DNA from: Variovorax sp. DXTD-1
Lineage (GTDB): Bacteria; Pseudomonadota; Gammaproteobacteria; Burkholderiales; Burkholderiaceae_C
Reading direction: 5' to 3'
Assembly: GCF_003984625.1 (NCBI RefSeq)
Contig: NZ_RWKH01000006.1
Span: 1-64,000, forward strand
DNA: 64,000 bases
Shown: positions 52,685 to 61,038 of the stretch, piece after piece
Layout: every line of letters begins with the position of its first letter
How positions within the stretch are numbered: the first letter of the stretch is position 1
Position numbers and translations under genes: made by a program
Notes under the pieces: model-generated
What the model saw: the letters and a program-made list of their open reading frames with translations, nothing else
The model's database searches: none
Told to the model about the DNA's origin: nothing

Positions 52685-53761
52685 ATGAACGAGATTACCC
52701 GAGTCGGCATCGATCTGGCAAAGCACGTGATCCAGGTCTTTGCGGTTGACGCTGCCGGCGTGCGCGTCACGGGGCGCGCATTGCCGCGCACTAAATTCCT
52801 GGCCTGGTGCGCGCAACTGCCCGCGGGCTGCCTGGTCGCCATGGAGGCCAGCTCCAGTGCGCATTGCTGGGCGCGCAAGCTGCTCGCGCTGGGGCTGGAT
52901 GCCCGCATCATCGCCGCCGCGCACGTCGTGCCCTATCGCCTGCAAGGCAAGAGCGGCAAGAACGACGCCAACGATGCCGCCGCCATCTGCGAGGCCGCCT
53001 CGCGCCCGCACATGCACTTCGTGCCCGTCAAGAGCGTGGAGCAGCAAAGCATGCTGTGCATTCACCGCCTGCGCGAGGGCGTCAAGGCAGACCGCACCGC
53101 CTGCATCAACCGCATTCGGGGCCTGCTGGCGGAGTTCGGACTGGTGTTCGCCCAAAGCCCAGAGGCGCTGCGCCAGGTTCTTCCCGATGCGATGGAAGAC
53201 GCTGGCAATGAACTCGGCGGCCTCGCCCGGCTGGCGCTGCACAGGGCCTATGCGCAGTGGCAGGAACTCGATGCGCACCTGCGCTGGTGCGACGAGCGCA
53301 TTGCCGCGCACGGCAAGGCCAGCGAGCAGGTGCGCCAGGCCGAGCAGTTGCTGGGCGTGGGACCGGTCACGGCCTCCGCGGTGGTGGCGACCGTGGGCGA
53401 CTTCAAGCAATTCAAGAACGGTGCGCAGTTCGGCGCCTGGCTGGGCCTGACGCCCCGACAGAACTCCAGCGGGGGCAAGACCAACCTGGGGCGCATCACC
53501 AAGCGCGGCGACGCGTACCTGCGCACGCTGCTGATCCAGGGGGCCAAGTCGATGGTGCTGACGGCGCACAGGCGCGACGATCCGATCTCGCGCTGGGGGC
53601 AGGCCTTGCGTGAGCGCTGCGGCTGGCAGAAGGCCGTGGTGGCGTTGGCCAACAAGAACGCGCGCATTCTGTGGGCCGTGTTCGCACGGGGCCGGGCCTT
53701 CGATGCGCACCACGTCAGTACCAAGCCACCAGGCGCCATCGCCGCGGTGGTGGCGACGTAG
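52685..53761 (+). CDS. IS110/IS1111 transposase
   Basis: A 358-aa DEDD-type transposase. The N-terminal RuvC-like domain opens with RVGIDLAKHVIQVFAVD (first Asp at residue 10), with AMEASSSAHCWA near 55 and KNDANDAAAICEA near 98-110 supplying acidic residues. The C-terminal transposase_20 domain holds QLLGVGPVTASAVVATVGDF near 222 and the Ser-containing LGLTPRQNSSGGKTNLGRITKRGDAYLRTLL near 256-286. ATG at 52685 has GGAAGGAG upstream; longer frames read back through the oxoprolinase gene. Full length and apparently intact, so the element may be active. Confidence 0.95.
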   Translation: MNEITRVGIDLAKHVIQVFAVDAAGVRVTGRALPRTKFLAWCAQLPAGCLVAMEASSSAHCWARKLLALGLDARIIAAAHVVPYRLQGKSGKNDANDAAAICEAASRPHMHFVPVKSVEQQSMLCIHRLREGVKADRTACINRIRGLLAEFGLVFAQSPEALRQVLPDAMEDAGNELGGLARLALHRAYAQWQELDAHLRWCDERIAAHGKASEQVRQAEQLLGVGPVTASAVVATVGDFKQFKNGAQFGAWLGLTPRQNSSGGKTNLGRITKRGDAYLRTLLIQGAKSMVLTAHRRDDPISRWGQALRERCGWQKAVVALANKNARILWAVFARGRAFDAHHVSTKPPGAIAAVVAT

Positions 53762-54078
53762 CTCCATCCGTTCGAATACCCTTTGTTGTTGTTTATTTGT
53801 TTGCCAGACGTGAGTTCGAAGATGCAATGAACAGGTCAGACCGGCAGCGGGCAAGCTCGACTCCTCCTTGGTGATGTCGGTTGCAGTAGGCATCACGAGA
53901 AATGAATGGAGCCCCGCTGAGCGGTTCGTATCTGGGTCCGCACGGCCACGTGCCAGTGCAACAAGACCGTCGGTAGATGTGCAGTCTGTTCCTCGTTGCG
54001 TTGCGCCTCGATCCTCAATGCCTCGCAAGCGATACGGCTTGGCAGAAGAGCCGACCCGAACCACCCGTGCTTGACCGC
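53762..54078 (+). ncRNA. Non-coding right end of the IS1111 element, candidate bridge RNA region
   Basis: 317 bp without a supported gene lies between the transposase stop and the right subterminal repeat. IS110-family elements encode a structured bridge RNA in a non-coding end; in the IS1111 group this is usually downstream of the transposase. I cannot fold it by eye, so the RNA itself is an inference. The AT-rich start (TTTGTTGTTGTTTATTTG) contrasts with the rest. Confidence 0.4.
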
Positions 54079-54093
54079 GCGAGAAGTCCCGGT

Positions 54094-54143
54094 AAAAGGA
54101 GGAGGGGCGCAGCCCCGGGGGACATTCGCGGAGGGGAGTACCC
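54094..54143 (-). repeat. REP-like element, inverted right unit, distal fragment
   Basis: The reverse complement matches 52428-52475: GGGTAC, CTCCGCGAATGTCCCCCGG, a GC-rich hairpin (GGGGCTGCGCCCC in place of GGCCTGCGGCC), then CTCCTCCTTT. Joined to 52571-52590 it rebuilds a complete inverted unit. The hairpin differs by compensating changes (both arms changed to GGGG/CCCC-type), which supports selection for structure. Confidence 0.75.
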
Positions 54144-54191
54144 GGTGGCCTTTGCACACGCCCTGAACAACAGCGTCAGCAAGAGCCTGTA

Positions 54192-55889
54192 TTACATCCC
54201 CACGTAGTTAGGCCCGCCACCCCCCTCAGGCGTGACCCACACGATGTTTTGCGTCGGGTCCTTGATGTCGCAAGTCTTGCAGTGCACGCAGTTCTGCGCA
54301 TTGATCTGCAGGCGCTGCTTGCCGTCGTCGGTGCCCACGAACTCGTACACGCCAGCCGGGCAGTAGCGGCTTTCAGGACCCGCGAACTTCGAGAGGTTGA
54401 TGTTCACCGGAACCGATGCATCCTTGAGCGTCAGGTGGGCCGGCTGCTGCTCCTCGTGATTGGTGTTGCTGATGAACACGCTCGACAACCGGTCGAACGT
54501 GAGCTTGCCGTCCGGCTTCGGGTAGACGATGGGCTTGCACTCCGCCGCCGGCTTGAGATACATGTGGTCGGGCTTGTTGCGGTGCAGGGTCCACGGAATG
54601 TTGCCCTTCAGCAGCCATTGTTCGATGCCGTTCATGAGCGTGGCAATGCCCAGCCCCTTCTTGAACCAGGCCTTGAAGTTGCGTGCCTTCTTCAGCTCCG
54701 TGTAGAGCCAGCTCTTCTCGAACGCGGCCGGGTAGGCCGTGAGCTCGTCGTGCTGGCGACCGGCCTGCACCGCGTCGAAAGCGGCTTCGGCGGCCAGCAT
54801 GCCCGTCTTGATGGCGGCATGGCTGCCCTTGATGCGGCTCACGTTCAGGTAGCCCGCCTCGCAGCCGACCAGCGCGCCGCCCGGGAAAACCGTCTTGGGC
54901 AGCGACATCAGCCCGCCCGCCGTGATGGCGCGCGCGCCATACCCGATGCGCTTGGCCGGCTTGATGCCCTTGGCCTCGTCGCCTTCAAGGTACCAGCGAA
55001 TGTTGGGGTGCAGCTTCCAGCGCTGCATTTCCTCGAACGGGCTCAGGTACGGGTTGCTGTAGTCCAGGCCCGTGATGAAGCCCATGGAAATCTTGTTGTC
55101 TTCCATGTGATAGAGGAACGCGCCGCCATACGTGTCGCTCTTCATCGGCCAGCCGGCGGTGTGCAGCACAAAGCCCGGCTGATGGCGCTTGGGGTCGATC
55201 TCCCACACTTCCTTCACGCCCAGGCCGTAGGTCTGCGGGTCCCGGCCTTCGTCGAGCTTGAACCTGGCGATCAGCTGGCGGCCCAGGTGGCCGCGCGCGC
55301 CTTCGGCAAACACCGTGTACTTGCCCAGCAGCTCCATGCCCAGCTGGAAGTTCTCGGTCGGCTCGCCGTCCTTGCCCACGCCCATGTTGCCGGTGGCCAC
55401 GCCGCGCACCGAGCCGTTCTCGTTGTAGAGCACCTCGGCCGCCGGAAAGCCCGGGAAGATCTCGACACCCAGGTTTTCGGCCTGCTGCGCCAGCCACTTG
55501 GTGAAGGCTCCCAGGCTGATGATGTAGTTGCCGTGGTTCTGGAAGCAGGCCGGCAGAAAGGCAGCAGGCGTGCGCAGGCCCGATTTTTCGCCCAGGAACA
55601 CCATCGCGTCGTCGGTGACGGGCTGGTTCAGCGGAGCGCCTTGCTCCTTCCAATCGGGCAGCAGCTCGTTCAGCGCGCGCGGGTCCATGATGGCGCCCGA
55701 GAGAATGTGTGCCCCGGGCTCGGAGCCCTTTTCGAGCACCACCACCGAAATTTCCTTTTCGTGCTGCGCGGCCAGCTGCTTGAGCCGGATGGCGGTAGAG
55801 AGGCCGGCCGGGCCGCCGCCGACGACCACCACGTCATATTCCATGGATTCGCGGGGGCCGAACTGGGCGAGGATTTCGTCGTGGGTCAT
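54192..55889 (-). CDS. Electron transfer flavoprotein-ubiquinone oxidoreductase
   Basis: Passes electrons from ETF (fatty acid and amino acid oxidation) to ubiquinone at the inner membrane. The 565-aa product has the FAD motif VVVGGGPAGLSTA near residue 20, and the C-terminal 4Fe-4S ligands in CPAGVYEFV and CVHCKTCDIKDP (near 510-545). HTAGWPMKSDTYGGAFLYH and SLPKTVFPGGALVGCEAGYLN are typical. I chose ATG 55889, which gives the usual MTHDEILAQFGPRESMEYD start; ATG at 55943 would add 18 residues. No ETF genes are adjacent. The IS/REP cluster lies directly downstream. Confidence 0.94.
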   Translation of the reverse strand: MTHDEILAQFGPRESMEYDVVVVGGGPAGLSTAIRLKQLAAQHEKEISVVVLEKGSEPGAHILSGAIMDPRALNELLPDWKEQGAPLNQPVTDDAMVFLGEKSGLRTPAAFLPACFQNHGNYIISLGAFTKWLAQQAENLGVEIFPGFPAAEVLYNENGSVRGVATGNMGVGKDGEPTENFQLGMELLGKYTVFAEGARGHLGRQLIARFKLDEGRDPQTYGLGVKEVWEIDPKRHQPGFVLHTAGWPMKSDTYGGAFLYHMEDNKISMGFITGLDYSNPYLSPFEEMQRWKLHPNIRWYLEGDEAKGIKPAKRIGYGARAITAGGLMSLPKTVFPGGALVGCEAGYLNVSRIKGSHAAIKTGMLAAEAAFDAVQAGRQHDELTAYPAAFEKSWLYTELKKARNFKAWFKKGLGIATLMNGIEQWLLKGNIPWTLHRNKPDHMYLKPAAECKPIVYPKPDGKLTFDRLSSVFISNTNHEEQQPAHLTLKDASVPVNINLSKFAGPESRYCPAGVYEFVGTDDGKQRLQINAQNCVHCKTCDIKDPTQNIVWVTPEGGGGPNYVGM

Positions 55890-56005
55890 GTGGGTGTCGT
55901 CGATAATGATTTGAGGCTCGGACGCTTCGAGGGCGCGAAACATTTTATGTGGAGTGCAGGGCGTCACCTCGGCGACTCGGCAACGACTCAACAGGACCGC
56001 TTTTC

Positions 56006-56788
56006 ATGGCTTACAGCATCGATCTTTCGGGCCGCGTGGCTTTCGTTACCGGCGCTTCCAGCGGGCTGGGCGCGCAGTTCGCAAAAACGCTGGCACGCGC
56101 CGGCGCCGCGGTGGTGCTGGCCAGCCGCCGGGTCGAAAAGCTCAAGGAACTGCGCGCCCGCATCGAAGGCGAGGGCGGCGATGCGCACGTGGTAGAACTC
56201 GACGTGACCGAGATCGGCAGCATCAAGGCTGCCGTGGCGCGCGCCGAAACCGAAGTGGGCCCCATTGACATCCTGGTCAACAACTCGGGCGTCAGCACCA
56301 CCCAGCGCCTGCAGGACGTCACCCCCGACGACTACAACTACATCTTCGACACCAACGTGAAGGGCTCCTTCTTCGTCGCGCAAGAGGTGGGCAAGCGCAT
56401 GCTGGCGCGCGCCAAGGGCTCGGCGCCGGGCACCTACATCGGCGGGCGCATCATCAACATCGCCTCGGTGGCGGCGCTCAAGGTCATGCCGCAGATCGGT
56501 GCCTACTGCATGAGCAAGGCCGCCGTGGTGCAGATGACCAAGGCCATGGCGCTCGAGTGGGGCCGCTTCGGCATCAACGTGAACGCGCTGTGCCCCGGCT
56601 ACATCACCACAGAGCTCAACGAAGACCATTGGGCCTCCGAAGGCGGCGCCAAGCTCGTGAGCATGCTGCCGCGCAAACGGGTGGGCAAGCCTGAAGACCT
56701 GGACGGCCTCATCGTGCTGCTGGCCAGCGGCCAGAGCCATTTCGTGAACGGCGCGGTGATTGCCGCCGACGACGGGTTCGCGCTCTGA
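56006..56788 (+). CDS. Short-chain dehydrogenase/reductase
   Basis: A 260-aa classical SDR: cofactor motif TGASSGLG near residues 16-23, NNSG near 95, catalytic Ser154, Tyr167 and Lys171 (YCMSK). ATG at 56006 gives a normal start, with AGGA 11 bp upstream. It diverges from the ETF-QO gene with 116 bp between and is the first gene of a run with the EamA permease and thioesterase. Substrate unknown; similar SDRs act on hydroxyacyl-CoA or acyl chains, which would suit the thioesterase. Confidence 0.88.
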   Translation: MAYSIDLSGRVAFVTGASSGLGAQFAKTLARAGAAVVLASRRVEKLKELRARIEGEGGDAHVVELDVTEIGSIKAAVARAETEVGPIDILVNNSGVSTTQRLQDVTPDDYNYIFDTNVKGSFFVAQEVGKRMLARAKGSAPGTYIGGRIINIASVAALKVMPQIGAYCMSKAAVVQMTKAMALEWGRFGINVNALCPGYITTELNEDHWASEGGAKLVSMLPRKRVGKPEDLDGLIVLLASGQSHFVNGAVIAADDGFAL

Positions 56789-57696
56789 CGCCGCGCGCCT
56801 GGGTTGGCATAGCCGCCGGGCTGGGCGCGGGTGCGCTCTGGGGCCTGGTGTTCGTGGCGCCGCGCATGGTCGGGCACTTTGGCATGGTCGACATCACGGC
56901 CGCGCGCTTCGCGGTGTTCGGCGCCATATCGGGGTTGGCAGTGTTCACGCGGCCCGCGTCGCTGCGCTGGCCGAACAGGCGCCAGGCGATGGCGGCGCTG
57001 GGCCTCAGCGTGCTAGGGTTCAGCGGCTACTACCTGCTGCTGGCCTTCGGCATTGCGGCGGCGGGCACAGAGGTCCCCAGCCTCATCATCGGCACCATTC
57101 CCGTCTGGATGATGCTGCTCGGCCGGCCCGCGGGGCTGCGCATGCGCGCGCTGCTGCCCGGCCTGGTGCTCACGGGCGCGGGCATTGCGCTGATGGTCTA
57201 CGGCGCCTGGTCGGCGCAGCACGGCACGGCCGGCAACGGCGTTCGCTTCGGCTGGGGCATTGCATTGGCGCTCTGCGCCATGGCAAGCTGGACGGTGTAC
57301 GGCTTGCTCAACGCCGCCTGGCTGCAGCGCCATACGGAGCTCAACGCGACCGACTGGGCCAACTGGCTCGGCATTGCGACCGGCGTGGGCGCCTTGCTGC
57401 TGTGGGTGGTGGCCGGCAGCGACGTGGCCACGCTTCGCGCGCAGCCCCAAGGCATGCTCTTCGTCTGGCTCGCATTGGCGGGCGGTTTCGGCTCTTCATG
57501 GCTCGCTACCATTTTGTGGAACATCGCGAGCCAGCGCCTGTCGGCCAGCCTGTGCGGCCAGCTCATCGTGAGCGAGACGTTGTTCGCCTTGCTCTATTCC
57601 TTTCTTTGGGACGGGCGCTGGCCCCAGGCTACCGAGCTGGCGGCCGCGCTGTTGTTCGTTCTTGGCATCCTCGCATCCATCAAGGCCCACCGATGA
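56785..57696 (+). CDS. EamA/DMT-family permease with apparent CTG start
   Basis: A ten-helix drug/metabolite transporter. The reading frame is open and family-like upstream to 56785: TPRAWVGIAAGLGAGALWGLVFVAP forms the complete first helix, yet no ATG, GTG or TTG precedes it in frame. The CTG at 56785 overlaps the SDR stop codon in a CTGA arrangement, just like the ATGA overlap with the thioesterase at its other end. That gives 303 aa, normal for the family. Starting at the GTG at 56848 would remove most of helix 1. Helices and the second EamA repeat (GIALALCAMASWTVYGLLNAAW) are intact. Substrate unknown. Confidence 0.7.
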   Translation: MTPRAWVGIAAGLGAGALWGLVFVAPRMVGHFGMVDITAARFAVFGAISGLAVFTRPASLRWPNRRQAMAALGLSVLGFSGYYLLLAFGIAAAGTEVPSLIIGTIPVWMMLLGRPAGLRMRALLPGLVLTGAGIALMVYGAWSAQHGTAGNGVRFGWGIALALCAMASWTVYGLLNAAWLQRHTELNATDWANWLGIATGVGALLLWVVAGSDVATLRAQPQGMLFVWLALAGGFGSSWLATILWNIASQRLSASLCGQLIVSETLFALLYSFLWDGRWPQATELAAALLFVLGILASIKAHR

Positions 57697-58115
57697 GAAT
57701 CGAAATTCCCGAAAAGAAGAAGCTCGTGTATGAAATGTCGATCCCGATCCGCTGGGGCGACATGGACGCCATGGGGCACCTGAACAACGGCACCTACTTT
57801 CGCTACCTGGAAACCGCGCGCATCGACTGGATACATTCGCTCGGCATCGAGCCGACGCCGGGCGGCGAAGGCATGGTGATCGTCAATGCCTTCTGCAATT
57901 TCTACCGCCAGATCGAATATCCCGGCAATGTGCTCATCAAGATGTACGTGAGCGACCCGGCGCGAACTACCTTTGAGAGCTGGGCCACCATGGCCCGCGC
58001 CGAGGCGCCCGACGTGGTCTGCGCCGCAGGTGGCGCGACCACGATCTGGGTCGACTTTCCGAAGCAGAAGGCGCTGCCCTTGCCGGACTGGCTGCGCGCG
58101 GTGGTGAGCGAGTAG
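57693..58115 (+). CDS. Acyl-CoA thioesterase (4-hydroxybenzoyl-CoA thioesterase family)
   Basis: A 140-aa hotdog-fold thioesterase of the YbgC/4HBT type. The catalytic region is RWGDMDAMGHLNNGTYFRYLETAR at residues 20-43, with the active-site Asp in the DMDAMGH loop, followed by CNFYRQIEYPGNVLI. ATG at 57693 overlaps the EamA stop. It hydrolyses an acyl-CoA; the specific acyl group is unknown. It is convergent with the histidine kinase gene, 27 bp away. Confidence 0.88.
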   Translation: MRIEIPEKKKLVYEMSIPIRWGDMDAMGHLNNGTYFRYLETARIDWIHSLGIEPTPGGEGMVIVNAFCNFYRQIEYPGNVLIKMYVSDPARTTFESWATMARAEAPDVVCAAGGATTIWVDFPKQKALPLPDWLRAVVSE

Positions 58116-58142
58116 GGCGCGTGGTTCGCTCGTAAAGAGAAA

Positions 58143-59495
58143 CTAGGCCGGCTGCAGCACGATGCGCGCCTCGAAACCGGTGGCCGCACCCGCCGGCGGC
58201 GATGCGAGTTCGAGCTTCGCGTTGTGCTTCTCGACGATGGTGCCCACGATCGACAGCCCCAGTCCGTAGCCCGCGCGGTCGGAGCTGTGGCGGACATGGC
58301 GCTGCTGCAAGGAGGCGAGCTGCGCCGCGCTTGCGCCGGGCCCGAAGTCGCGCACCGCGAGCGTGCAGGGTGCCATCACTTCCACCACCACGCGGGCGCC
58401 GCCGCTGTAGCGCAGCGCGTTTTCCACCAGGTTGCGCAGCGCAATCGCGAGGGCGTCGACGTCGCCCACTGCCACCGGGGCGGCACTGTCGGGCAGCTTG
58501 AGATCCAATCGTTCATTGACCTGCGGATCGTTCCAGAACTCCTGCACCACGGTGCCGGCGAGCTGGACCAGGTCGACCCGCGACCGCGCGAGCGATGCGC
58601 CCGACTCGGCCCGCGACAGCTGCAGCAGCTTTTCGGTGCGGTGGCTGAGCATTTGCAGCGCGTCGAGCGCGGCCTGCACATCGTTGCGCTGAAGGTCGTG
58701 CTCGAGTGCCGTCTGCAGGCGCAGCCGAGCCGCGGCCAGCGGCGTTCGCAGTTCGTGCGCGGCGTTGGCGGCCAGGGCGCGTTCGACATCGAGCGAATGC
58801 GACAGCCGCTCCAGCAGGCTGTTGACGTGGTCGCCCACCGCGCGCAGCTCGCGCGGCAGGCCGGGCAGGGCAATGGGCCGCAGGTCGGAGCCGCTGCGCT
58901 TCTCGATCTCGCCCGCCAATTGCTGCAGCACGCGCAGTTCGGTGCGGGCCACGTTGCGCAGCACCAGCGCGAGGAGCGGCAGCACGGCGCCAAGCGGAAT
59001 GATCAGGCCGAACAGCGTGCGGTTCAGCGCCGAACGCCGCTCGTCCAGCGGATCGGCCACCTGGAAGTACAGCCCCCGCGTGGGGTGCCGCACGGTATAG
59101 ATGCGCCAGGTCTGGTTGTTGGCAAAGCCCGAGGCCAGCGGAACGTCGAAGGCATTGGTGGGTGCCTCGGCCGAGCGCAGCAGCACCTGCTCGTGGATGT
59201 CGACCACCTGGTACTTCACGGCATCCGCCGAAAACAGCTGCTTGGGCGCGATCAGCGGCGTTTCCGCGGGGGAGCCCGTCTGCTGCAGCTTGTCAAACTC
59301 CTGCACCGCCATGTCGAACATGCGGTGCGACACCTCGACCAGCTCGTTGTCGAAGTTGTGGTTGATCTCGCGGTCCACATACCAGACCACCGCCAGCACG
59401 CACAGCAGCCACACGCCGCCGACCCAAACGATCAGGGTGCGCGTCAGCCGCCCGGCCAGCGTGTCCCGGCCGTTGCTCGGAAATGGAGCGCTCAT
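58143..59495 (-). CDS. Sensor histidine kinase (QseC/PmrB-like)
   Basis: A 450-aa inner-membrane kinase. Helix 1 (residues ~20-42), a periplasmic sensor loop (~43-170), helix 2 (~172-192), then HAMP-like linker. The phosphoacceptor His is in AANAAHELRTPLAAAR near 249, the N-box in LRNLVENALRYSGG near 360 and the G-box in GYGLGLSIVGTIVEKH near 415. The sequence type is that of QseC/PmrB/TctE. Its ATG at 59495 overlaps the response-regulator stop (ATGA). It probably senses envelope stress, cations or cationic peptides, given the eptA and PAP2 genes divergently placed. Confidence 0.9.
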   Translation of the reverse strand: MSAPFPSNGRDTLAGRLTRTLIVWVGGVWLLCVLAVVWYVDREINHNFDNELVEVSHRMFDMAVQEFDKLQQTGSPAETPLIAPKQLFSADAVKYQVVDIHEQVLLRSAEAPTNAFDVPLASGFANNQTWRIYTVRHPTRGLYFQVADPLDERRSALNRTLFGLIIPLGAVLPLLALVLRNVARTELRVLQQLAGEIEKRSGSDLRPIALPGLPRELRAVGDHVNSLLERLSHSLDVERALAANAAHELRTPLAAARLRLQTALEHDLQRNDVQAALDALQMLSHRTEKLLQLSRAESGASLARSRVDLVQLAGTVVQEFWNDPQVNERLDLKLPDSAAPVAVGDVDALAIALRNLVENALRYSGGARVVVEVMAPCTLAVRDFGPGASAAQLASLQQRHVRHSSDRAGYGLGLSIVGTIVEKHNAKLELASPPAGAATGFEARIVLQPA

Positions 59496-60166
59496 TCGTC
59501 GTCGCCCGCCGATGTCGACAGGCGATAGCCGAGGCCGCGCAGTGTCTGGATGTGGCTCTTGCCCAGCTTGCGCCGGAGGCGGCTGATGAACACCTCGAGC
59601 GTGTTGCTGTCGGCCTCGTCGCCGAAGCCATAGAGCGCGTCGGCCAGGTTTTCGCGGGTGTGGATGCGCTCGGGCCGGGTGGCCATCACGCGCAGCAGGG
59701 CCCATTCTTTCTGGGTCAGGACGACCGGATTCCCGTCCTTGCGAACCCGGTCTTGCGCCAGGTCGATCTCCAGCGTGCCCAGATGCAGCACCGGCGAACT
59801 GCCGGCGTTGCGCCGCCGCTCGACGGCGCGCAGCCGCGCCAGCAACTCGGCCGGGTCATAGGGCTTGATGAGGTAGTCGTCCGCGCCGGCATCGAGCCCG
59901 CGGATGCGGTCGGTCACCTGGTCGCGCGCGGTCAGCACGATGACGATGGGCGGCTCGCGCAGCGCGCGCACTTGCGGCAGCAGCGAAAGGCCGTCGCCAT
60001 CGCCCAGGTGCAGGTCGAGCAGCACGGCAGCGTATTGCACCGAAAGCAGGGCGCCGCGCGCTTCGGCAAGGCCGGGCGCCACGTCGACGACGAACGCCTT
60101 CGCAAGCAGATAGCTGCAGACGGCGTCTGCCAACGCACTGTCATCTTCGACAAGCAATATCCGCAC
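59492..60166 (-). CDS. OmpR-family response regulator (QseB/PmrA-like)
   Basis: A 224-aa regulator with a receiver domain (phosphoacceptor Asp51 in VLLDLHLGDGDG, switch Lys in DDYLIKPYDP near 103) and an OmpR winged helix (residues ~125-222, VLTQKEWALLRVMATRPERIHTRENL...SNTLEVFISRLRRKL). It is the partner of the overlapping kinase. Candidate binding repeats lie at 60239-60264, between this gene and the PAP2 gene, and at 61645-61660 before eptA. Confidence 0.92.
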   Translation of the reverse strand: MRILLVEDDSALADAVCSYLLAKAFVVDVAPGLAEARGALLSVQYAAVLLDLHLGDGDGLSLLPQVRALREPPIVIVLTARDQVTDRIRGLDAGADDYLIKPYDPAELLARLRAVERRRNAGSSPVLHLGTLEIDLAQDRVRKDGNPVVLTQKEWALLRVMATRPERIHTRENLADALYGFGDEADSNTLEVFISRLRRKLGKSHIQTLRGLGYRLSTSAGDDE

Positions 60167-60238
60167 GCGAGGGGGTCTTTCGAGAAAAAACGAAGTCTAG
60201 CGCCGACCGAGGTGCCGCCGCAGCCGGGTCAGCTCTCG

Positions 60239-60264
60239 TTCAGACCGCTTCAGGAACGGTTCAG
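60239..60264. promoter_or_regulatory. PmrA/QseB-like direct repeats before the PAP2 gene
   Basis: TTCAG occurs at 60239, 60249 and 60260. The last two copies are 11 bp apart, the spacing of OmpR-type half-sites on one helix face. The block ends exactly 10 bp before a plausible -10 hexamer TAGGCT (60275-60280) on the plus strand. It lies between the divergent regulator and PAP2 genes, so autoregulation is also possible. Confidence 0.6.
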
Positions 60265-60312
60265 GCCGCAAACGTAGGCTCAAGGGGTGTTTTCAGACCT
60301 GCTTTTCTGCTC

Positions 60313-61038
60313 ATGACGCGTGCTCCGAACCTTTCGAATCCGTCGAACATCCGCCTGGGGGGCTGGACGCTCCTTGCTCTGGTGCTCCTGCTGGCCTGGG
60401 ATGCCACGGGGGGCGATCTTGCATTGGCGCGCCTGGCAGGCACGCCCATGGGCTTTCCGTGGCGCGACAACGCCTTTCTTGTCCGCGTGATGCATGAGGC
60501 GGCAAAGAACCTGAGCTGGCTGTGCGTGATTGCGCTGTTCGCCGCCATCCGCTGGCCGCTGGGCATCTTGCGGCGGCTGCCTGTTCGTGCACGGGCGCAA
60601 CTGGCCTTCACGGTGCTGCTTTCGGTCATCGCAATCAGCCTGCTCAAGCATGCGAGCCATACGAGCTGCCCGTGGGACCTGAAGGAATTCGGCGGTGTGG
60701 CAAGCCATGTGTCGCATTGGGCGTGGAAGGTGTACGACGGCGGCCCGGGCGGATGTTTTCCGGCGGGCCATGCCTCCGCCGCGTTTGCCTATGCGGGCGG
60801 CTTTTTCGTGCTGCGGCGCGTGTCGCCTCGCGGGGCCATCGCCTGGCTTTGCGTTTCCCTGGCCGCGGGGTTGATGCTTGGCGTGTCGCAGCAGCTGCGC
60901 GGCGCGCACTACATGAGCCACACGCTGTGGACGGCCTGGATCTGCTGGACCGTCGGTTTTGCCATCGAGCTGATCGCCGCGCCCCGCGGCACCCCCTTGC
61001 CGGCACCCGGGCCGGCCGCCTTGCATGCAGGCCCTTGA
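60313..61038 (+). CDS. PAP2-family phosphatase, lipid A/lipid phosphatase-like
   Basis: A 241-aa inner-membrane phosphatase with about six helices. The PAP2 motifs are recognisable: KHASHTSCPWDL near residues 117-128 (motif 1), PAGHASAAFAYAGG near 154 (motif 2) and RGAHYMSHTLW near 196 (motif 3, with the catalytic His). It resembles the LpxE/LpxF and YwoA-type enzymes that remove lipid phosphates. Location next to eptA and a PmrAB-like system suggests dephosphorylation of lipid A or release of pyrophosphate from undecaprenyl carriers. The following PAP2 gene overlaps by 14 bp. Confidence 0.82.
   Translation: MTRAPNLSNPSNIRLGGWTLLALVLLLAWDATGGDLALARLAGTPMGFPWRDNAFLVRVMHEAAKNLSWLCVIALFAAIRWPLGILRRLPVRARAQLAFTVLLSVIAISLLKHASHTSCPWDLKEFGGVASHVSHWAWKVYDGGPGGCFPAGHASAAFAYAGGFFVLRRVSPRGAIAWLCVSLAAGLMLGVSQQLRGAHYMSHTLWTAWICWTVGFAIELIAAPRGTPLPAPGPAALHAGP

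Larger units (their letters stand above)
52591..54093 (+). mobile_element. IS110-family element of the IS1111 group
   Basis: The element is about 1.5 kb. GGGACTTCTCGC (52601-52612) and GCGAGAAGTCCC (54079-54090) form a perfect 12-bp inverted repeat pair that is subterminal: about 10 nt (or 7, if three belong to the target) at the left and 3 nt at the right. This asymmetry is characteristic of the IS1111 group. The ends are fixed independently by the split REP-like unit, whose halves resume at 52590 and 54094. It carries one transposase gene (52685-53761) and a ~320-bp non-coding right end. Confidence 0.85.

Noticed and set aside
52379..54157. A 592-codon minus-strand frame across the IS element
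   Set aside because: It runs antisense through the transposase and both REP-like units and has no recognisable domain.
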